Assembly: GCA_030653975.1 (NCBI GenBank)
Contig: JAURYH010000044.1
Location: forward strand, 1 to 64,000
Direction: 5' to 3'
Source of the DNA: Hydrogenophaga sp.
GTDB lineage: Bacteria > Pseudomonadota > Gammaproteobacteria > Burkholderiales > Burkholderiaceae_C
Length of the DNA stretch: 64,000 bases
Within the stretch, counting starts at the first letter, position 1; every line of letters begins with the position of its first letter. Of the stretch, positions 8,190 through 17,189 are shown piece after piece. The position numbers and the translations under genes are program-made. The notes under the pieces are model-generated. The model did not search any database. It saw only the letters and a list, made by a program, of their open reading frames with translations, and was not told where the DNA came from.

Positions 8190-11100
8190 TCAAATGGCGG
8201 CCGACTCGGCGGCTTTCAGCGGTTGTCCCAGCGAGCGCAGCACGTCGCGCACCAGTTGCACCCGGTCTTTCACCTCGGGCAGGGCGCGCTCGATGCGCAG
8301 CTTCTCGTTGCCGGCGAGCTTGATGTGCCGGTTCTTCTGGATCAGCTCGATGATGCGCATGGGCTCGACCGGCGGGTTGGCCTTGAAGGTGATGTTCGTG
8401 ACGCCGGGCGCCGCATCGACCTTCACCACGCCATAGGGCGCGCTGATGCAGCGCAGGCGGTGCACGTCGATCAGCGTCTGTGCCTGGGACGGCAGTTTTC
8501 CGAAGCGGTCCACGATCTCTTCGAGCAGACCGTCCACCTGGTCGGTGGTCTTGGCGGTGGCGAGCTTCTTGTAGAACGAGAGGCGCAGGTGCACGTCGCC
8601 GCAGTAGTCGCTGGGCAGCAGGGCGGGCGCGTGCAGATTGATGTCGGTCGTCACGCTCAACGGGCTGAGCAGGTCGGGTTCGCGCCCGGCTTTCAGCGAA
8701 CGCACGGCTTCGTTGAGCATTTCGTTGTAGAGCTGGAAGCCGACCTCCAGCATGTTGCCGCTCTGGTTCTCGCCCAGCACCTCGCCGGCGCCGCGGATCT
8801 CCAGGTCGTGCATGGCGAGGTAGAAACCGCTGCCGAGTTCTTCCATCTGCTGGATCGCGTCGAGCCGCTGCGCGGCCTGCTTGGTCAGGCCCTCGATGTC
8901 CGGCACCATGAGGTAGGCGTAGGCCTGGTGGTGGCTGCGGCCGACGCGGCCGCGCAGCTGGTGCAGCTGGGCCAGACCGAACTTGTCGGCGCGGCTCATG
9001 ACGATGGTGTTGGCCGTGGGCACGTCGATGCCGGTCTCGATGATGGTCGAGCACAGCAGCAGGTTGTAGCGCTGCGCCACGAAATCGCGCATCACGCGCT
9101 CCAGGTCGCGCTCGGGCATCTGGCCGTGGGCGATCGCGATGCGTGCCTCGGGCAGGATTTCTTCCAGCTTCTGCTTGCGGTTCTCGATCGTCTCGACCTC
9201 GTTGTGCAGGAAGTAGACCTGGCCGCCGCGCTTCAATTCGCGCAACACGGCTTCGCGGATCACGCCGTTGCTCTCGCTGCGCACGAAGGTCTTGATCGCC
9301 AGGCGGCGCTGCGGCGCGGTGGCGATCACGCTCAGGTCGCGCAGGCCTTCGAGCGCCATGCCCAAGGTGCGCGGGATCGGCGTCGCGGTGAGCGTGAGCA
9401 CGTCCACCTCGGCGCGCATCGCCTTCATGGCCTCCTTGTGGCGCACGCCGAAGCGGTGCTCCTCGTCGATGATGAGCAGGCCGAGGTCCTTGAACTGGGT
9501 CTTTTCGCTCAGCAGCTTGTGCGTGCCGACGACGATGTCCACCGAGCCGTCGGCAATGCCCTTGATGGCCGCCGTGATCTCCTTGCCGGAGCGAAAGCGC
9601 GACACCTCGGCCACCTTCACCGGCCACTTGGCGAAGCGGTCCACCAGGGTCTGGTAGTGCTGCTCGGCCAGCAGCGTGGTGGGCGCGAGGAACGCCACCT
9701 GGCGCCCGCCCGTCACGGCCACGAAGGCGGCGCGCAGGGCCACTTCGGTCTTGCCGAAGCCCACGTCGCCGCACACCAGCCGGTCCATCGGGCGTGGGCT
9801 GATCATGTCCTGGATGACAGCGTGAATCGCGCCGCGCTGGTCGGCGGTTTCGTCGAAGCCGAAGTCGTTGGCGAAGATCTCGTAGTCCTGCGCACTGAAG
9901 CGGAACGCGTGGCCCTGGCGCGCGGCGCGGCGGGCGTAGATGTTCAGCAGCTCGGCGGCGGCGTCGCGCACCTGTTCGGCAGCCCTGCGTTTGGCTTTCT
10001 CCCACTGGCCGCTGCCCAGGCGGTGCAGCGGCGCCTCGTCGGCGCTCACGCCGGTGTAGCGGCCGATCAGCTGGAGCTGGCTCACCGGCACGTAGAGCAC
10101 CGCCTTGTCGGCGTATTCGAGGTGCAGGAACTCCATCAGCGCGGGCGTGCCGTCCGGGTTCTTCTCGCCCATGTCCATGTGGACCAGGCCGCGGTAGCGG
10201 CCGATGCCGTGCGCGTTGTGCACCACCGGGTCGCCCACGTTGAGCTCGCTCAGGTCCTTGATCAGCGCGTCGACGTCGCTGACCTGCTCCTGCCTCTTGC
10301 GCCGGCGCGTGGTGGGGCCGGCGGCGAAGAGCTCGGTCTCGGTGACGAAGTCGATGCCGTCTTCCAGTGAACTGAAACCGACCGTGAGCACCGAGGTGGC
10401 GATGCCGGTCTTTTCGTCGCTGGCCTGGAATTCGGCCAGCGAATCGAAGGCCGGCGGGTTCAGGCCACTGGCGCGCAGGAAGTCCAGCAGGCTTTCGCGC
10501 CGGCCATCGCTCTCGGCCAGCAGCAGCACGCGGTTCGGTGTGTTGCGGATATGGCCCTGCAGGCGCGAGAGCGGGTCTTCGGCGCCGCGCAGAACCGACA
10601 GGTCGCCCAGCTTCTGCGCGAAGGCGTTGTCGGCCACGTCTTCCACCGCCGGGCGGAGGGCGAGCTGCGCGTGGGCGTTGGCGCCGGTGTAGAACTGCTC
10701 GGCCGAGAGGAACAGGCTCTCGGGCGGCAGGGCCGGGCGCTCGGGGTCGCCCTTGACGAGGCGGTAGCGGTCCTGCGTGTCCTGCCAGAAGCGCTGGAAG
10801 GCGGGTTCGAGGTCGCCGTGCAGCACCACGGTGGCGGCCTCGCCGAGGTAGTCAAAGACGGTGGCGGTCTGCTCGAAGAACAGCGGCAGGTAGTACTCGA
10901 TGCCGGCGGTGGCCACGCCGTTGCCCATGTCCTTGTAGACGCGGCTCTTGGTCGGGTCGCCATCCAGCAGTTCGCGCCAGCGGCTGCGAAATTTGGCGCG
11001 TGCCGCGTCGTCCATCGGGAATTCGCGGCCGGGCAGCAGACGCACCTCGGGCACCGGGTAGAGGCTGCGCTGGCTGTCGGGGTCGAAGGTGCGGATGCTG

Positions 11101-11678
11101 TCGATCTCGTCGTCGAACAGATCCACCCGGTAGGGCACCTGTGAGCCCATGGGAAAGAGGTCGATCAGCCCGCCGCGCACCGCGTATTCGCCCGGGCTAA
11201 CCACCTGGGTCACGTGCTGGTAGCCAGCCAGCGTGAGCTGTCCTTTGAGCTTGGCTTCGTCGAGCTTTTGTTTGACCTTGAACCGGAAGGTGTAGCCGGC
11301 CAGGAAAGACGGCGGCGCCAGGCGGTACAGCGCGGTGGTGGCGGGCACCAGCACCACGTCGGCGCCGGTCTCCTTGTCGCGCTGCTGGATACGCCAGAGC
11401 GTGGCCAGGCGCTCGGAGATCAGGTCCTGGTGCGGCGAAAAGGTGTCATAGGGCAGGGTCTCCCAGTCCGGGAACAGCGCGCAGCGCAGTCCGGGCGCGA
11501 AGAACGCCATCTCGTCGATCAGGCGTTGCGCGTCGGTGGCGTCGGCGGTGACGATGGCGGTGAGCCGGCCAGCCGCCTTTTCGCGCACACCGAGCTGGGC
11601 CAGCAGCAGCGCATCGGCGGCGCCGGTCGGGCGGGGCAGGGTGTAGCGTTTGCCGGGAGTGAGTTTGGGCAGGTCCAT
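8190..11678 (-). CDS. mfd: Transcription-repair coupling factor Mfd
   Basis: 1162 residues from the ATG at 11678 (MDLPKLTPGKRY), full length for Mfd. N-terminal UvrB-like region, then the RNA polymerase interaction domain (DPVVHNAHGIGRYRGL), Walker A GDVGFGKTEVALRAAF, LLIIDEEHRFGV, TATPIPRTLGMAL, and the RecG-like motor with RGRVGRSHH. The C-terminal domain that masks UvrA binding is present. Mfd displaces polymerase stalled at lesions and recruits UvrA. A 22-residue upstream extension in the open frame has no family support. The gene is divergent from ispD. Confidence 0.97.
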   Translation of the reverse strand: MDLPKLTPGKRYTLPRPTGAADALLLAQLGVREKAAGRLTAIVTADATDAQRLIDEMAFFAPGLRCALFPDWETLPYDTFSPHQDLISERLATLWRIQQRDKETGADVVLVPATTALYRLAPPSFLAGYTFRFKVKQKLDEAKLKGQLTLAGYQHVTQVVSPGEYAVRGGLIDLFPMGSQVPYRVDLFDDEIDSIRTFDPDSQRSLYPVPEVRLLPGREFPMDDAARAKFRSRWRELLDGDPTKSRVYKDMGNGVATAGIEYYLPLFFEQTATVFDYLGEAATVVLHGDLEPAFQRFWQDTQDRYRLVKGDPERPALPPESLFLSAEQFYTGANAHAQLALRPAVEDVADNAFAQKLGDLSVLRGAEDPLSRLQGHIRNTPNRVLLLAESDGRRESLLDFLRASGLNPPAFDSLAEFQASDEKTGIATSVLTVGFSSLEDGIDFVTETELFAAGPTTRRRKRQEQVSDVDALIKDLSELNVGDPVVHNAHGIGRYRGLVHMDMGEKNPDGTPALMEFLHLEYADKAVLYVPVSQLQLIGRYTGVSADEAPLHRLGSGQWEKAKRRAAEQVRDAAAELLNIYARRAARQGHAFRFSAQDYEIFANDFGFDETADQRGAIHAVIQDMISPRPMDRLVCGDVGFGKTEVALRAAFVAVTGGRQVAFLAPTTLLAEQHYQTLVDRFAKWPVKVAEVSRFRSGKEITAAIKGIADGSVDIVVGTHKLLSEKTQFKDLGLLIIDEEHRFGVRHKEAMKAMRAEVDVLTLTATPIPRTLGMALEGLRDLSVIATAPQRRLAIKTFVRSESNGVIREAVLRELKRGGQVYFLHNEVETIENRKQKLEEILPEARIAIAHGQMPERDLERVMRDFVAQRYNLLLCSTIIETGIDVPTANTIVMSRADKFGLAQLHQLRGRVGRSHHQAYAYLMVPDIEGLTKQAAQRLDAIQQMEELGSGFYLAMHDLEIRGAGEVLGENQSGNMLEVGFQLYNEMLNEAVRSLKAGREPDLLSPLSVTTDINLHAPALLPSDYCGDVHLRLSFYKKLATAKTTDQVDGLLEEIVDRFGKLPSQAQTLIDVHRLRCISAPYGVVKVDAAPGVTNITFKANPPVEPMRIIELIQKNRHIKLAGNEKLRIERALPEVKDRVQLVRDVLRSLGQPLKAAESAAI

Positions 11679-11740
11679 GGGCGTTGGTGGCTCGCGCGGT
11701 GCGGGGTGCAAGACCTCGGGTCCTGCAGATCCCATGACAA

Positions 11741-11770
11741 ACACCCCCCGCCTGTTGAGGTGGGGGGTGT
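11741..11770. other. GC-rich hairpin in the mfd/ispD divergent region
   Basis: A perfect 9-bp inverted repeat (ACACCCCCC at 11741-11749 with GGGGGGTGT at 11762-11770) lies between the divergent starts of mfd and ispD. There is no T-tract on either side, so it is not a standard terminator. A TAGAAT at 11785-11790 could be a -10 element for ispD, 13 bases before its ATG, but no clear -35 was seen. Confidence 0.5.
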
Positions 11771-11802
11771 GAAAGCACTGATTCTAGAATGCGGTCACTT
11801 CC

Positions 11803-12525
11803 ATGACCGACACCCTTCTTCCAAATCCCCCCAACCCGGCACCCCGTTGCCATGTCGTGCTGCCTTGCGCGGGAACGGGATCGCGAGCAGGAACCGCTGC
11901 GCCCAAACAGTACGAGCCCGTGGCCGGAAGGCCCATGGTCTTGCACACGCTGGCCGCGTTCCAGGCGGTGGAGCGTATCGGGCGCTGCCTGGTGGTGGTG
12001 GCGCCCGGCGACCACTTTTTGAGTCTGGATGATCCACGCACCCAGCTCGCACGTTGTGGTGGTGCCACCCGGGCTCAGAGTGTGTTCAATGGCCTGCAGG
12101 TGTTGCTGGACAGCGGGGCCGATACCAGCGACTGGGTGCTGGTGCACGATGCGGCGCGCTGCCTGGTCACCCCGGCGCAGATCGAGCAACTGATGGACGC
12201 CTGCGCGCACGATGCCGTGGGTGGCCTGCTGGCGCTCAAGCTGCCCGACACGCTCAAGGTGGAAACCGCGGGCCGGGTGGCTGCGACCGTGGACCGGTCG
12301 GACAAGTGGCTAGCGCAGACGCCGCAGATGTTCCGCATTGGCGCCTTGCGCGCGGCACTGGCCGCCCAGGCAGACAATGGCTTTGCCGGTGTGACCGACG
12401 AGGCCAGCGCCATGGAGCTGGCGGGGCTTCAACCGCTGCTGGTGCCCGGCAGCGCGCAGAATTTCAAGGTTACCTATCCGGAAGACTTTGCAATGGCAGA
12501 AGCCATTCTCAGGAGCAGAACATGA
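11803..12525 (+). CDS. ispD: 2-C-methyl-D-erythritol 4-phosphate cytidylyltransferase IspD
   Basis: 240 residues. The nucleotide-binding loop [16 protein letters not shown] near residue 23, the [11 protein letters not shown] motif near residue 110 and the [15 protein letters not shown] end are family hallmarks. IspD transfers CMP to MEP in the non-mevalonate isoprenoid pathway. Its stop overlaps the ispF start by four bases (ATGA), so the two are translationally coupled. Confidence 0.97.
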   Translation: MTDTLLPNPPNPAPRCHVVLPCAGTGSRAGTAAPKQYEPVAGRPMVLHTLAAFQAVERIGRCLVVVAPGDHFLSLDDPRTQLARCGGATRAQSVFNGLQVLLDSGADTSDWVLVHDAARCLVTPAQIEQLMDACAHDAVGGLLALKLPDTLKVETAGRVAATVDRSDKWLAQTPQMFRIGALRAALAAQADNGFAGVTDEASAMELAGLQPLLVPGSAQNFKVTYPEDFAMAEAILRSRT

Positions 12526-13019
12526 ATGCCGCGCACATGTCTTTTCGCATCGGCGAGGGCTGGGACGTGCATGCCCTGGTACCCGGTCGTCCGTTGATCA
12601 TCGGCGGCGTCACCATTCCCCACACCATGGGCCTGCTGGGCCATTCGGATGCCGACGTGCTGTTGCATGCGATTACCGATGCGTTGCTGGGAGCGGCTGC
12701 GCTGGGCGATATCGGTCGCCATTTTCCGGACACCGATGAACGCTTCAAGGGTGCCGATTCCAGCGTGTTGCTGGCCGAAGCGATGCGCCGCGTGCGCGCG
12801 GCCGGCTTCGAGGTTGGCAACATCGACAGCACCGTGATCGCGCAGGCTCCCAAGCTGGCATCCCACATCGCTGCCATGGGCGAGGCCATCGCGCGTGCGC
12901 TCGGCGTGGCGGTGCACCAGGTCAATGTGAAAGCCAAGACCGCCGAGAAGCTCGGACCCGTGGGGCAGGGGTTGTCGATCGAAGCCCGGGCGGTGGTCTT
13001 GCTGACTGGCACACCCTGA
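12522..13019 (+). CDS. ispF: 2-C-methyl-D-erythritol 2,4-cyclodiphosphate synthase IspF
   Basis: 165 residues. The zinc-binding GWDVHAL motif, [19 protein letters not shown] and [10 protein letters not shown] are all present, and the C-terminal [12 protein letters not shown] closes the active site of the trimer. It cyclises CDP-ME-2-phosphate two steps after IspD in the MEP pathway. A second ATG 15 bases further on (MSFRIGEG) would also give a normal IspF; the overlap with ispD favours 12522. Confidence 0.96.
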   Translation: MNAAHMSFRIGEGWDVHALVPGRPLIIGGVTIPHTMGLLGHSDADVLLHAITDALLGAAALGDIGRHFPDTDERFKGADSSVLLAEAMRRVRAAGFEVGNIDSTVIAQAPKLASHIAAMGEAIARALGVAVHQVNVKAKTAEKLGPVGQGLSIEARAVVLLTGTP

Positions 13020-13031
13020 GCGGGTTCGGCC

Positions 13032-14435
13032 TCAGGCTTTGGCGAGCGGCAGCTTGATGTGGGCGGCCAGTCCGCCGGTGCTGCTGTTGGCCAGTGCAAA
13101 GCGCCCGCCCATCCGCGCAATCGCCCGCTCGACGATGGCCAGGCCCAGGCCGGTGCCGGTGGCCGAGGTCCGGGAAGCGTCACCGCGGAAGAACGGCTGG
13201 GTCAGCTGGGCCAGCATTTCAGGGACCACGCCGGTGCCGTGATCGCGCAGTTTGATCAGCACCCAGTCGTCTTTCCTGCGGGCAGCGATCTCGATCCGCA
13301 CCCGGCCGCTTTCCGGTTCTCTGCCATAACGCTGGGCGTTTTCCAGCAGGTTGGAGAAGACGCGGTGCAGTTCCACCGCGTCGCCCGTGACCACCGTGTC
13401 GGCCGGAATGCTCGTGTGCACCTCCACGTCCGGCGCGCTGCCCAGCGAAAACACGGCGGCGTCGATGACCTGGTTGAGGCTCACGCGCTCGGGTTCCAGG
13501 TGGTCGGGGCGCGCGTAGTCGAGGAACTTGTCGATGATGGCGTTGACCTGTTCGATGTCGGCCGCCATGTGTTCCCGCGCTTGCGGGTCGCCCACGCTCA
13601 TCTCGGTTTCCAGCCGCAAGCGCGCCAGGGGCGTACGCAGATCGTGGGAAATGCCGGCCAGCATGAGCGCGCGGTCCTGCTCGATCTTGGAGAGCCGCTG
13701 GGCCATGCGGTTGAAGCCGATGTTGACCTGGCGAATTTCACTGGTGGCCACCGCCTCGTTGAGCTGGCTGGCGCTGAAGTCACCTTCGCGCACGCGGCTG
13801 GCGGCAAATGAGAGCTTCTTCAATGGGCGGTTGATCAGCCGCGCAATCAGGGCCGCTCCGGCCATGGAGAGCAGGGCGGCCGTGCCGAGCCAGATGAGCC
13901 ACGTGATGCCGGCCACCAGTTCGACGCGTGAGGGATCGGTCTGCAGCCAGTAGGGATCGTTGTCGATGCTGAATCCGATCCACAGCCCGGCCGTGTTGTT
14001 CACTTCACGGGCCACTACGGTGTCTGGTCCCAGGCGGGCCTTGACCTGTTCGCTGATGCGGCGGCTGAGCGAGTCGGTGTTGTAGAGACGGTAGGTGTCG
14101 CCCGGCTCCCGCGGTGCGATGCGCACCTTCTCTTCGTCTGCCAGTGTCTTGACCAGAGACACCCGCGCGATGGAATCGGCGTGGATCAGGCCGGCGCGGG
14201 TCAGGTTGACCAGCGAGGCCAGCTGCTGGGCGCTTTGCAGGGCACGGGGTTCAAACTCCAGGGCGCGAAAGGTCTGCAGCCACGCGATGATGCAACCCAG
14301 CAGCAGCATGGCCAGCAGGAAAAACGTGCGCCAGAAAAGGCTGACTTCCCTGGGCGGACGGCTGTCCAGTGGCGCCGGGACCGTTTCGAGGGCAGCGGGC
14401 TGGGTTTCAAACGGGACGCGCGACTCTTCGGACAT
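13032..14435 (-). CDS. envZ: Sensor histidine kinase, EnvZ type
   Basis: 467 residues from the ATG at 14435, which overlaps the ompR stop (ATGA). Two membrane segments (FFLLAMLLLGCIIAWL and ITWLIWLGTAALLSMAGAAL) flank a periplasmic domain. HAMP follows, then the H-box GISHDLRTPLARLRLE, N-box FSNLLENAQRYG and G-boxes RDHGTGVVPEM and GTGLGLAIV. It phosphorylates the response regulator encoded just upstream. The EnvZ name follows from the OmpR-type partner and shared layout; the stimulus in this genus is unknown. Confidence 0.9.
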   Translation of the reverse strand: MSEESRVPFETQPAALETVPAPLDSRPPREVSLFWRTFFLLAMLLLGCIIAWLQTFRALEFEPRALQSAQQLASLVNLTRAGLIHADSIARVSLVKTLADEEKVRIAPREPGDTYRLYNTDSLSRRISEQVKARLGPDTVVAREVNNTAGLWIGFSIDNDPYWLQTDPSRVELVAGITWLIWLGTAALLSMAGAALIARLINRPLKKLSFAASRVREGDFSASQLNEAVATSEIRQVNIGFNRMAQRLSKIEQDRALMLAGISHDLRTPLARLRLETEMSVGDPQAREHMAADIEQVNAIIDKFLDYARPDHLEPERVSLNQVIDAAVFSLGSAPDVEVHTSIPADTVVTGDAVELHRVFSNLLENAQRYGREPESGRVRIEIAARRKDDWVLIKLRDHGTGVVPEMLAQLTQPFFRGDASRTSATGTGLGLAIVERAIARMGGRFALANSSTGGLAAHIKLPLAKA

Positions 14436-15166
14436 CAGGCGTTGCCGTCCGGCACGAAGACATAGCCCACGCCCCAAACCGTCTGCAGGTAGCGCGGCGA
14501 AGCGGCGTCTTCTTCGATCAGCTTGCGCAGGCGCGACACCTGCACGTCCAGGCTGCGGTCGAACGGTTCGAACTCCCGGCCGCGGGCGAGCTGGGCCAGC
14601 TTCTCGCGTGACAGCGGCTGGCGCGGGTGGCGCACCAAGGCCTTGAGCATGGCAAACTCGCCCGTGGTCAGGGGCAGGTCCACGCCCTCCTTGCGCAGGG
14701 TGCGCAGGCTCAGGTCGAACTCGAACGGACCAAAGGTCACCATCTCGGCTTCCTGCGACGGTGCACCGGGCACTTCGATCGGCGGGCGGCGGCGCAGCAC
14801 GGCGTGGATGCGGGCCAGCAGTTCGCGCGGGTTGAATGGCTTGCCCAGATAATCGTCGGCGCCGACTTCAAGCCCGACGATGCGGTCCACGTCTTCGCTC
14901 TTGGCGGTCAGCATGATGATGGGTGTGCGGTCGGCGTTGGCGCGCAGGCGACGGCAGATGGACAAGCCATCTTCACCGGGCATCATGAGGTCAAGCACGA
15001 TCAGGTCCACCGCTTCGCGTTGCAGCACGCGGTTGAGGGCCTTGCCGTCTTCGGCCAGCATCACCTCAAAGCCTTCCTGCATCAGGTAACGGCGCAGCAG
15101 ATCGCGGATGCGGACGTCGTCGTCTACGACCAGGATCTTGTTCGGGCGGGTGTTGGTTTGTGGCAT
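14435..15166 (-). CDS. ompR: OmpR-family response regulator
   Basis: 243 residues from the ATG at 15166 (MPQTNTRPNKILVVDDDVRI). The receiver domain has the acidic pocket (VVDDD), phospho-accepting Asp in LIVLDLMMPGEDG and the conserved Lys in MLTAKSED. The C-terminal winged helix has LTTGEFAMLKALVRHPRQPL and the RSLDVQVSRLRKLIEED recognition region. It binds DNA as a dimer when phosphorylated by the downstream kinase. The open frame continues upstream, but family alignment stops at this start. Confidence 0.93.
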   Translation of the reverse strand: MPQTNTRPNKILVVDDDVRIRDLLRRYLMQEGFEVMLAEDGKALNRVLQREAVDLIVLDLMMPGEDGLSICRRLRANADRTPIIMLTAKSEDVDRIVGLEVGADDYLGKPFNPRELLARIHAVLRRRPPIEVPGAPSQEAEMVTFGPFEFDLSLRTLRKEGVDLPLTTGEFAMLKALVRHPRQPLSREKLAQLARGREFEPFDRSLDVQVSRLRKLIEEDAASPRYLQTVWGVGYVFVPDGNA

Positions 15167-15185
15167 GGCAGCAACTCTCGGAAAA

Positions 15186-15289
15186 TGTAACAGAGGCCAT
15201 TGTGGCAGCGCCAAGTGCTTGTCAGACCACGTTTTTTGTGATCTTGACAGGCTGTTACAACTGTTGCCCAAGGGGTCAAGACCGTTACC
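15186..15289. promoter_or_regulatory. ompR upstream region with TGTAAC/GTTAC repeats
   Basis: Between divergent ompR and the gene at 15335 lie TGTAACA (15186-15192), TGTTACA (15253-15259) and CGTTACC (15283-15289), plus a TTGACA at 15244-15249. GTTACA-like half-sites are known in OmpR-bound promoters of enterobacteria, so autoregulation is possible. This is by eye and weak. Confidence 0.35.
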
Positions 15290-15334
15290 ATGCTTGACTC
15301 CCACAATGATGTTTTATCCACGCCCCGTTCCAAC

Positions 15335-15625
15335 ATGAAGCTGGTTTTTTCTCTGGGAAGTCTTTTGCTGAGTCTCTCGCCCCTGGTGGGTGCCGCGGAG
15401 AACCCCACCCACCAGAACCAGGTTCAGTCAGCGGCCATGGTGCTGCCTCTGGAATCTCCCGCGGGCGAGCCGCGTGGTCCGTTGCGGCTGCGTGATGCCT
15501 TTCGCTATTCGGACAGCGACAGTGTCGCGGAGGAGGTCAAACCTTTCCGACTCTCGGCCGAAGAACGGCAGCGGTTGCGCGAGCAGTTGCGCAACCAGTC
15601 ATTTGATCATCAGCCAAGAAAGTAG
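15335..15625 (+). CDS. Small exported protein of unknown function
   Basis: 96 residues from the ATG at 15335, beginning a clear signal peptide (MKLVFSLGSLLLSLSPLVGA) with a cleavage site near AAEN. The mature part is polar, with an Arg/Glu-rich end (LSAEERQRLREQLRNQ) resembling small periplasmic proteins annotated only as hypothetical in Burkholderiales. It ends six bases before the SIMPL gene and probably shares its transcript. Confidence 0.7.
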   Translation: MKLVFSLGSLLLSLSPLVGAAENPTHQNQVQSAAMVLPLESPAGEPRGPLRLRDAFRYSDSDSVAEEVKPFRLSAEERQRLREQLRNQSFDHQPRK

Positions 15626-15631
15626 CGTGCC

Positions 15632-16390
15632 ATGCGGAAAAACTGTCAGAAGAAAAATAGCGCTGAAATTGCATTTGTTCCTGGTCGGTCGCTGCTGGTC
15701 GCGTTGGCTTGTGGTGGGCTGCTGTCGGTTGGATGGGCCCAGACACCCGCTGTTGCCCACGATCCGGCCCACGTGGTGAACTTGTCCGCGAGCAGCTTTC
15801 TGGAGGTCGAGCAGGACTGGCTTTCCATGAGCCTGAGCACCACGCGCGAAGGCAACGACGCCACTGCGGTCCAGAATCAGCTCAAACAAGCGCTTGACGC
15901 AGCGCTGGCCGTGGCCCGGCCGGCGGCGCAACCCGAACTGCTCGAACTGCGGACCGGGCAGTTCAGCCTGTACCCGCGCTATGGCACCAACGGCAAGATC
16001 AACGGTTGGCAGGGCAGCACCGAACTGTGGCTGGAGGGGCGCGACTTTGGGCGCATCAGCAGCACGGCCGGCAAGATCCAGACGCTCACCATGGGCCAGG
16101 TGGGGTTCTCTCTGTCGCGCAAGGCCCAGCAGCAACTCGAATCGGATGTGCAGGCGCAGGCGATCGAGCGCTTCAAGAGAAAATCCGTTGAAGTGGCCAA
16201 GGGTTTTGGTTTCGGCGGCTACACGCTGCGCGAGGTGTCGGTCAGTTCGGCCGACCAGGGCGGTGGACCGGTGCGGCCGCGCATGATGACCATGGAAGCC
16301 AAGACCGCGATGACAGATGCCCCGGTGCCGGTGGAGGCGGGCAAGAGCACGGTGAGTGTCACCGTGTCCGGTTCGATCCAGCTGCGCTGA
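15632..16390 (+). CDS. SIMPL (DUF541) domain periplasmic protein
   Basis: 252 residues. An N-terminal signal segment (LLVALACGGLLSVGWAQ) precedes a SIMPL domain: VNLSASSFLEVEQDWLSMSL, repeated strand-helix units, and a C-terminal VSVTVSGSIQLR strand. SIMPL proteins are periplasmic or outer-membrane associated; functions are poorly known, with oxidative-stress links for E. coli YggE. A terminator and the collapsed group II intron follow. Confidence 0.85.
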   Translation: MRKNCQKKNSAEIAFVPGRSLLVALACGGLLSVGWAQTPAVAHDPAHVVNLSASSFLEVEQDWLSMSLSTTREGNDATAVQNQLKQALDAALAVARPAAQPELLELRTGQFSLYPRYGTNGKINGWQGSTELWLEGRDFGRISSTAGKIQTLTMGQVGFSLSRKAQQQLESDVQAQAIERFKRKSVEVAKGFGFGGYTLREVSVSSADQGGGPVRPRMMTMEAKTAMTDAPVPVEAGKSTVSVTVSGSIQLR

Positions 16391-16412
16391 GTGGTGCTGC
16401 TTCCATGAAAAA

Positions 16413-16437
16413 GGACCGGACATCCGGGCCTTTTTTC
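16413..16437 (+). terminator. Terminator of the SIMPL gene
   Basis: GG-CCGG (16413-16419) pairs with CCGG-CC (16424-16430) around an ACAT loop with one A/G mismatch, followed by TTTTTTC. It sits 22 bases after the stop. The group II intron starts two bases after the T-tract, the classic insertion position of terminator-targeting introns. Confidence 0.8.
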
Positions 16438-16438
16438 T

Positions 16439-17173
16439 GTGCGCCCAGCATGGGCGCGCACCTGCGGGTGCAAGTCCCGCTGCAAACCTGCAAGCGGCGT
16501 GGAAGCGGGTCAAGGCCAACAGGGGCGCAGCCGGGGTGGATGGGCTCGGCATTGAGCAAACCGCCTGGCTGATCCGTCAAAGTTGGTCAGACATCCGCCA
16601 AGCGCTGCTGGAGGGCGCATACCGGCCCAGTCCGGTACGCAAAATGATGATTCCCATACCGGACGGGAGCCAGCGCGAGCTGGGCATCCCCACGGTGCTG
16701 GATCGGCTGATCCAGCAGGCACTGCTGCAAGTGCTGCAACCCCGGATCGATCCCGGCTTCAGCGAACACAGCCACGGGTTCGGCCCGGGCAGGCGAGCGC
16801 ACGACGCGGTCAAGGCCGCGCGGGCGTACGTTCAATCGGGCAAACGCGGGGTGGTGAGTGAGCGCCACTTGGGTACGCCGCAAGGCGGGCCACTGAGCCC
16901 GTCGCTGGCCAACGTGCTGCTCGACGAGGTGGACAAGGCGTTGGAGGCGCGAGGCTACAGCTTCGCGCGCTACGCCGACGACTGCAACGTCTGCGTGGGT
17001 GGCATAACAGCGGCCTATTGCCCAACAGCGTGCTGACGATTGCGCACTTTGACAGGTTGGGAGTGCCACGACTGTCGTGACCTCGAACTCAAGAGCCCCC
17101 CGCCCGGTGCGGACCCGCATGCCGGGTGGTGTGGCGGGGGTGCCTCCGACAATGGAGGCACCCTGTGCCGATT
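16439..17173 (+). mobile_element. Collapsed group II intron with maturase remnant
   Basis: Both ends are recognisable. The 5' end is GTGCGCCCAGCATGGGCG; the 3' end has a domain V-like stem (about 17090-17145, GGTGCGGACCCGCATGCC) and a domain VI-like hairpin (17149-17164), ending near CCGATT. Between them, most of domains I-III is gone. The reverse transcriptase reads AAWKRVKANRGAAGVDGL to AYVQSGKRGVV, jumps to the GTPQGGPLSPSLANVLLDEV block and YADD, then stops. The true C-terminus (LTIAHFDRLGVPRLS) appears in another frame, with a stop at 17078-17080. At least three deletions leave about 735 bp, so it cannot splice or move by itself. Confidence 0.8.
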
Positions 17174-17189
17174 CGATCGCTGGCGGGAA

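Noticed and set aside
8089-10370. Long open frames over mfd in other frames
   Set aside because: Arg- or Val/His-rich shadow translations without domains.
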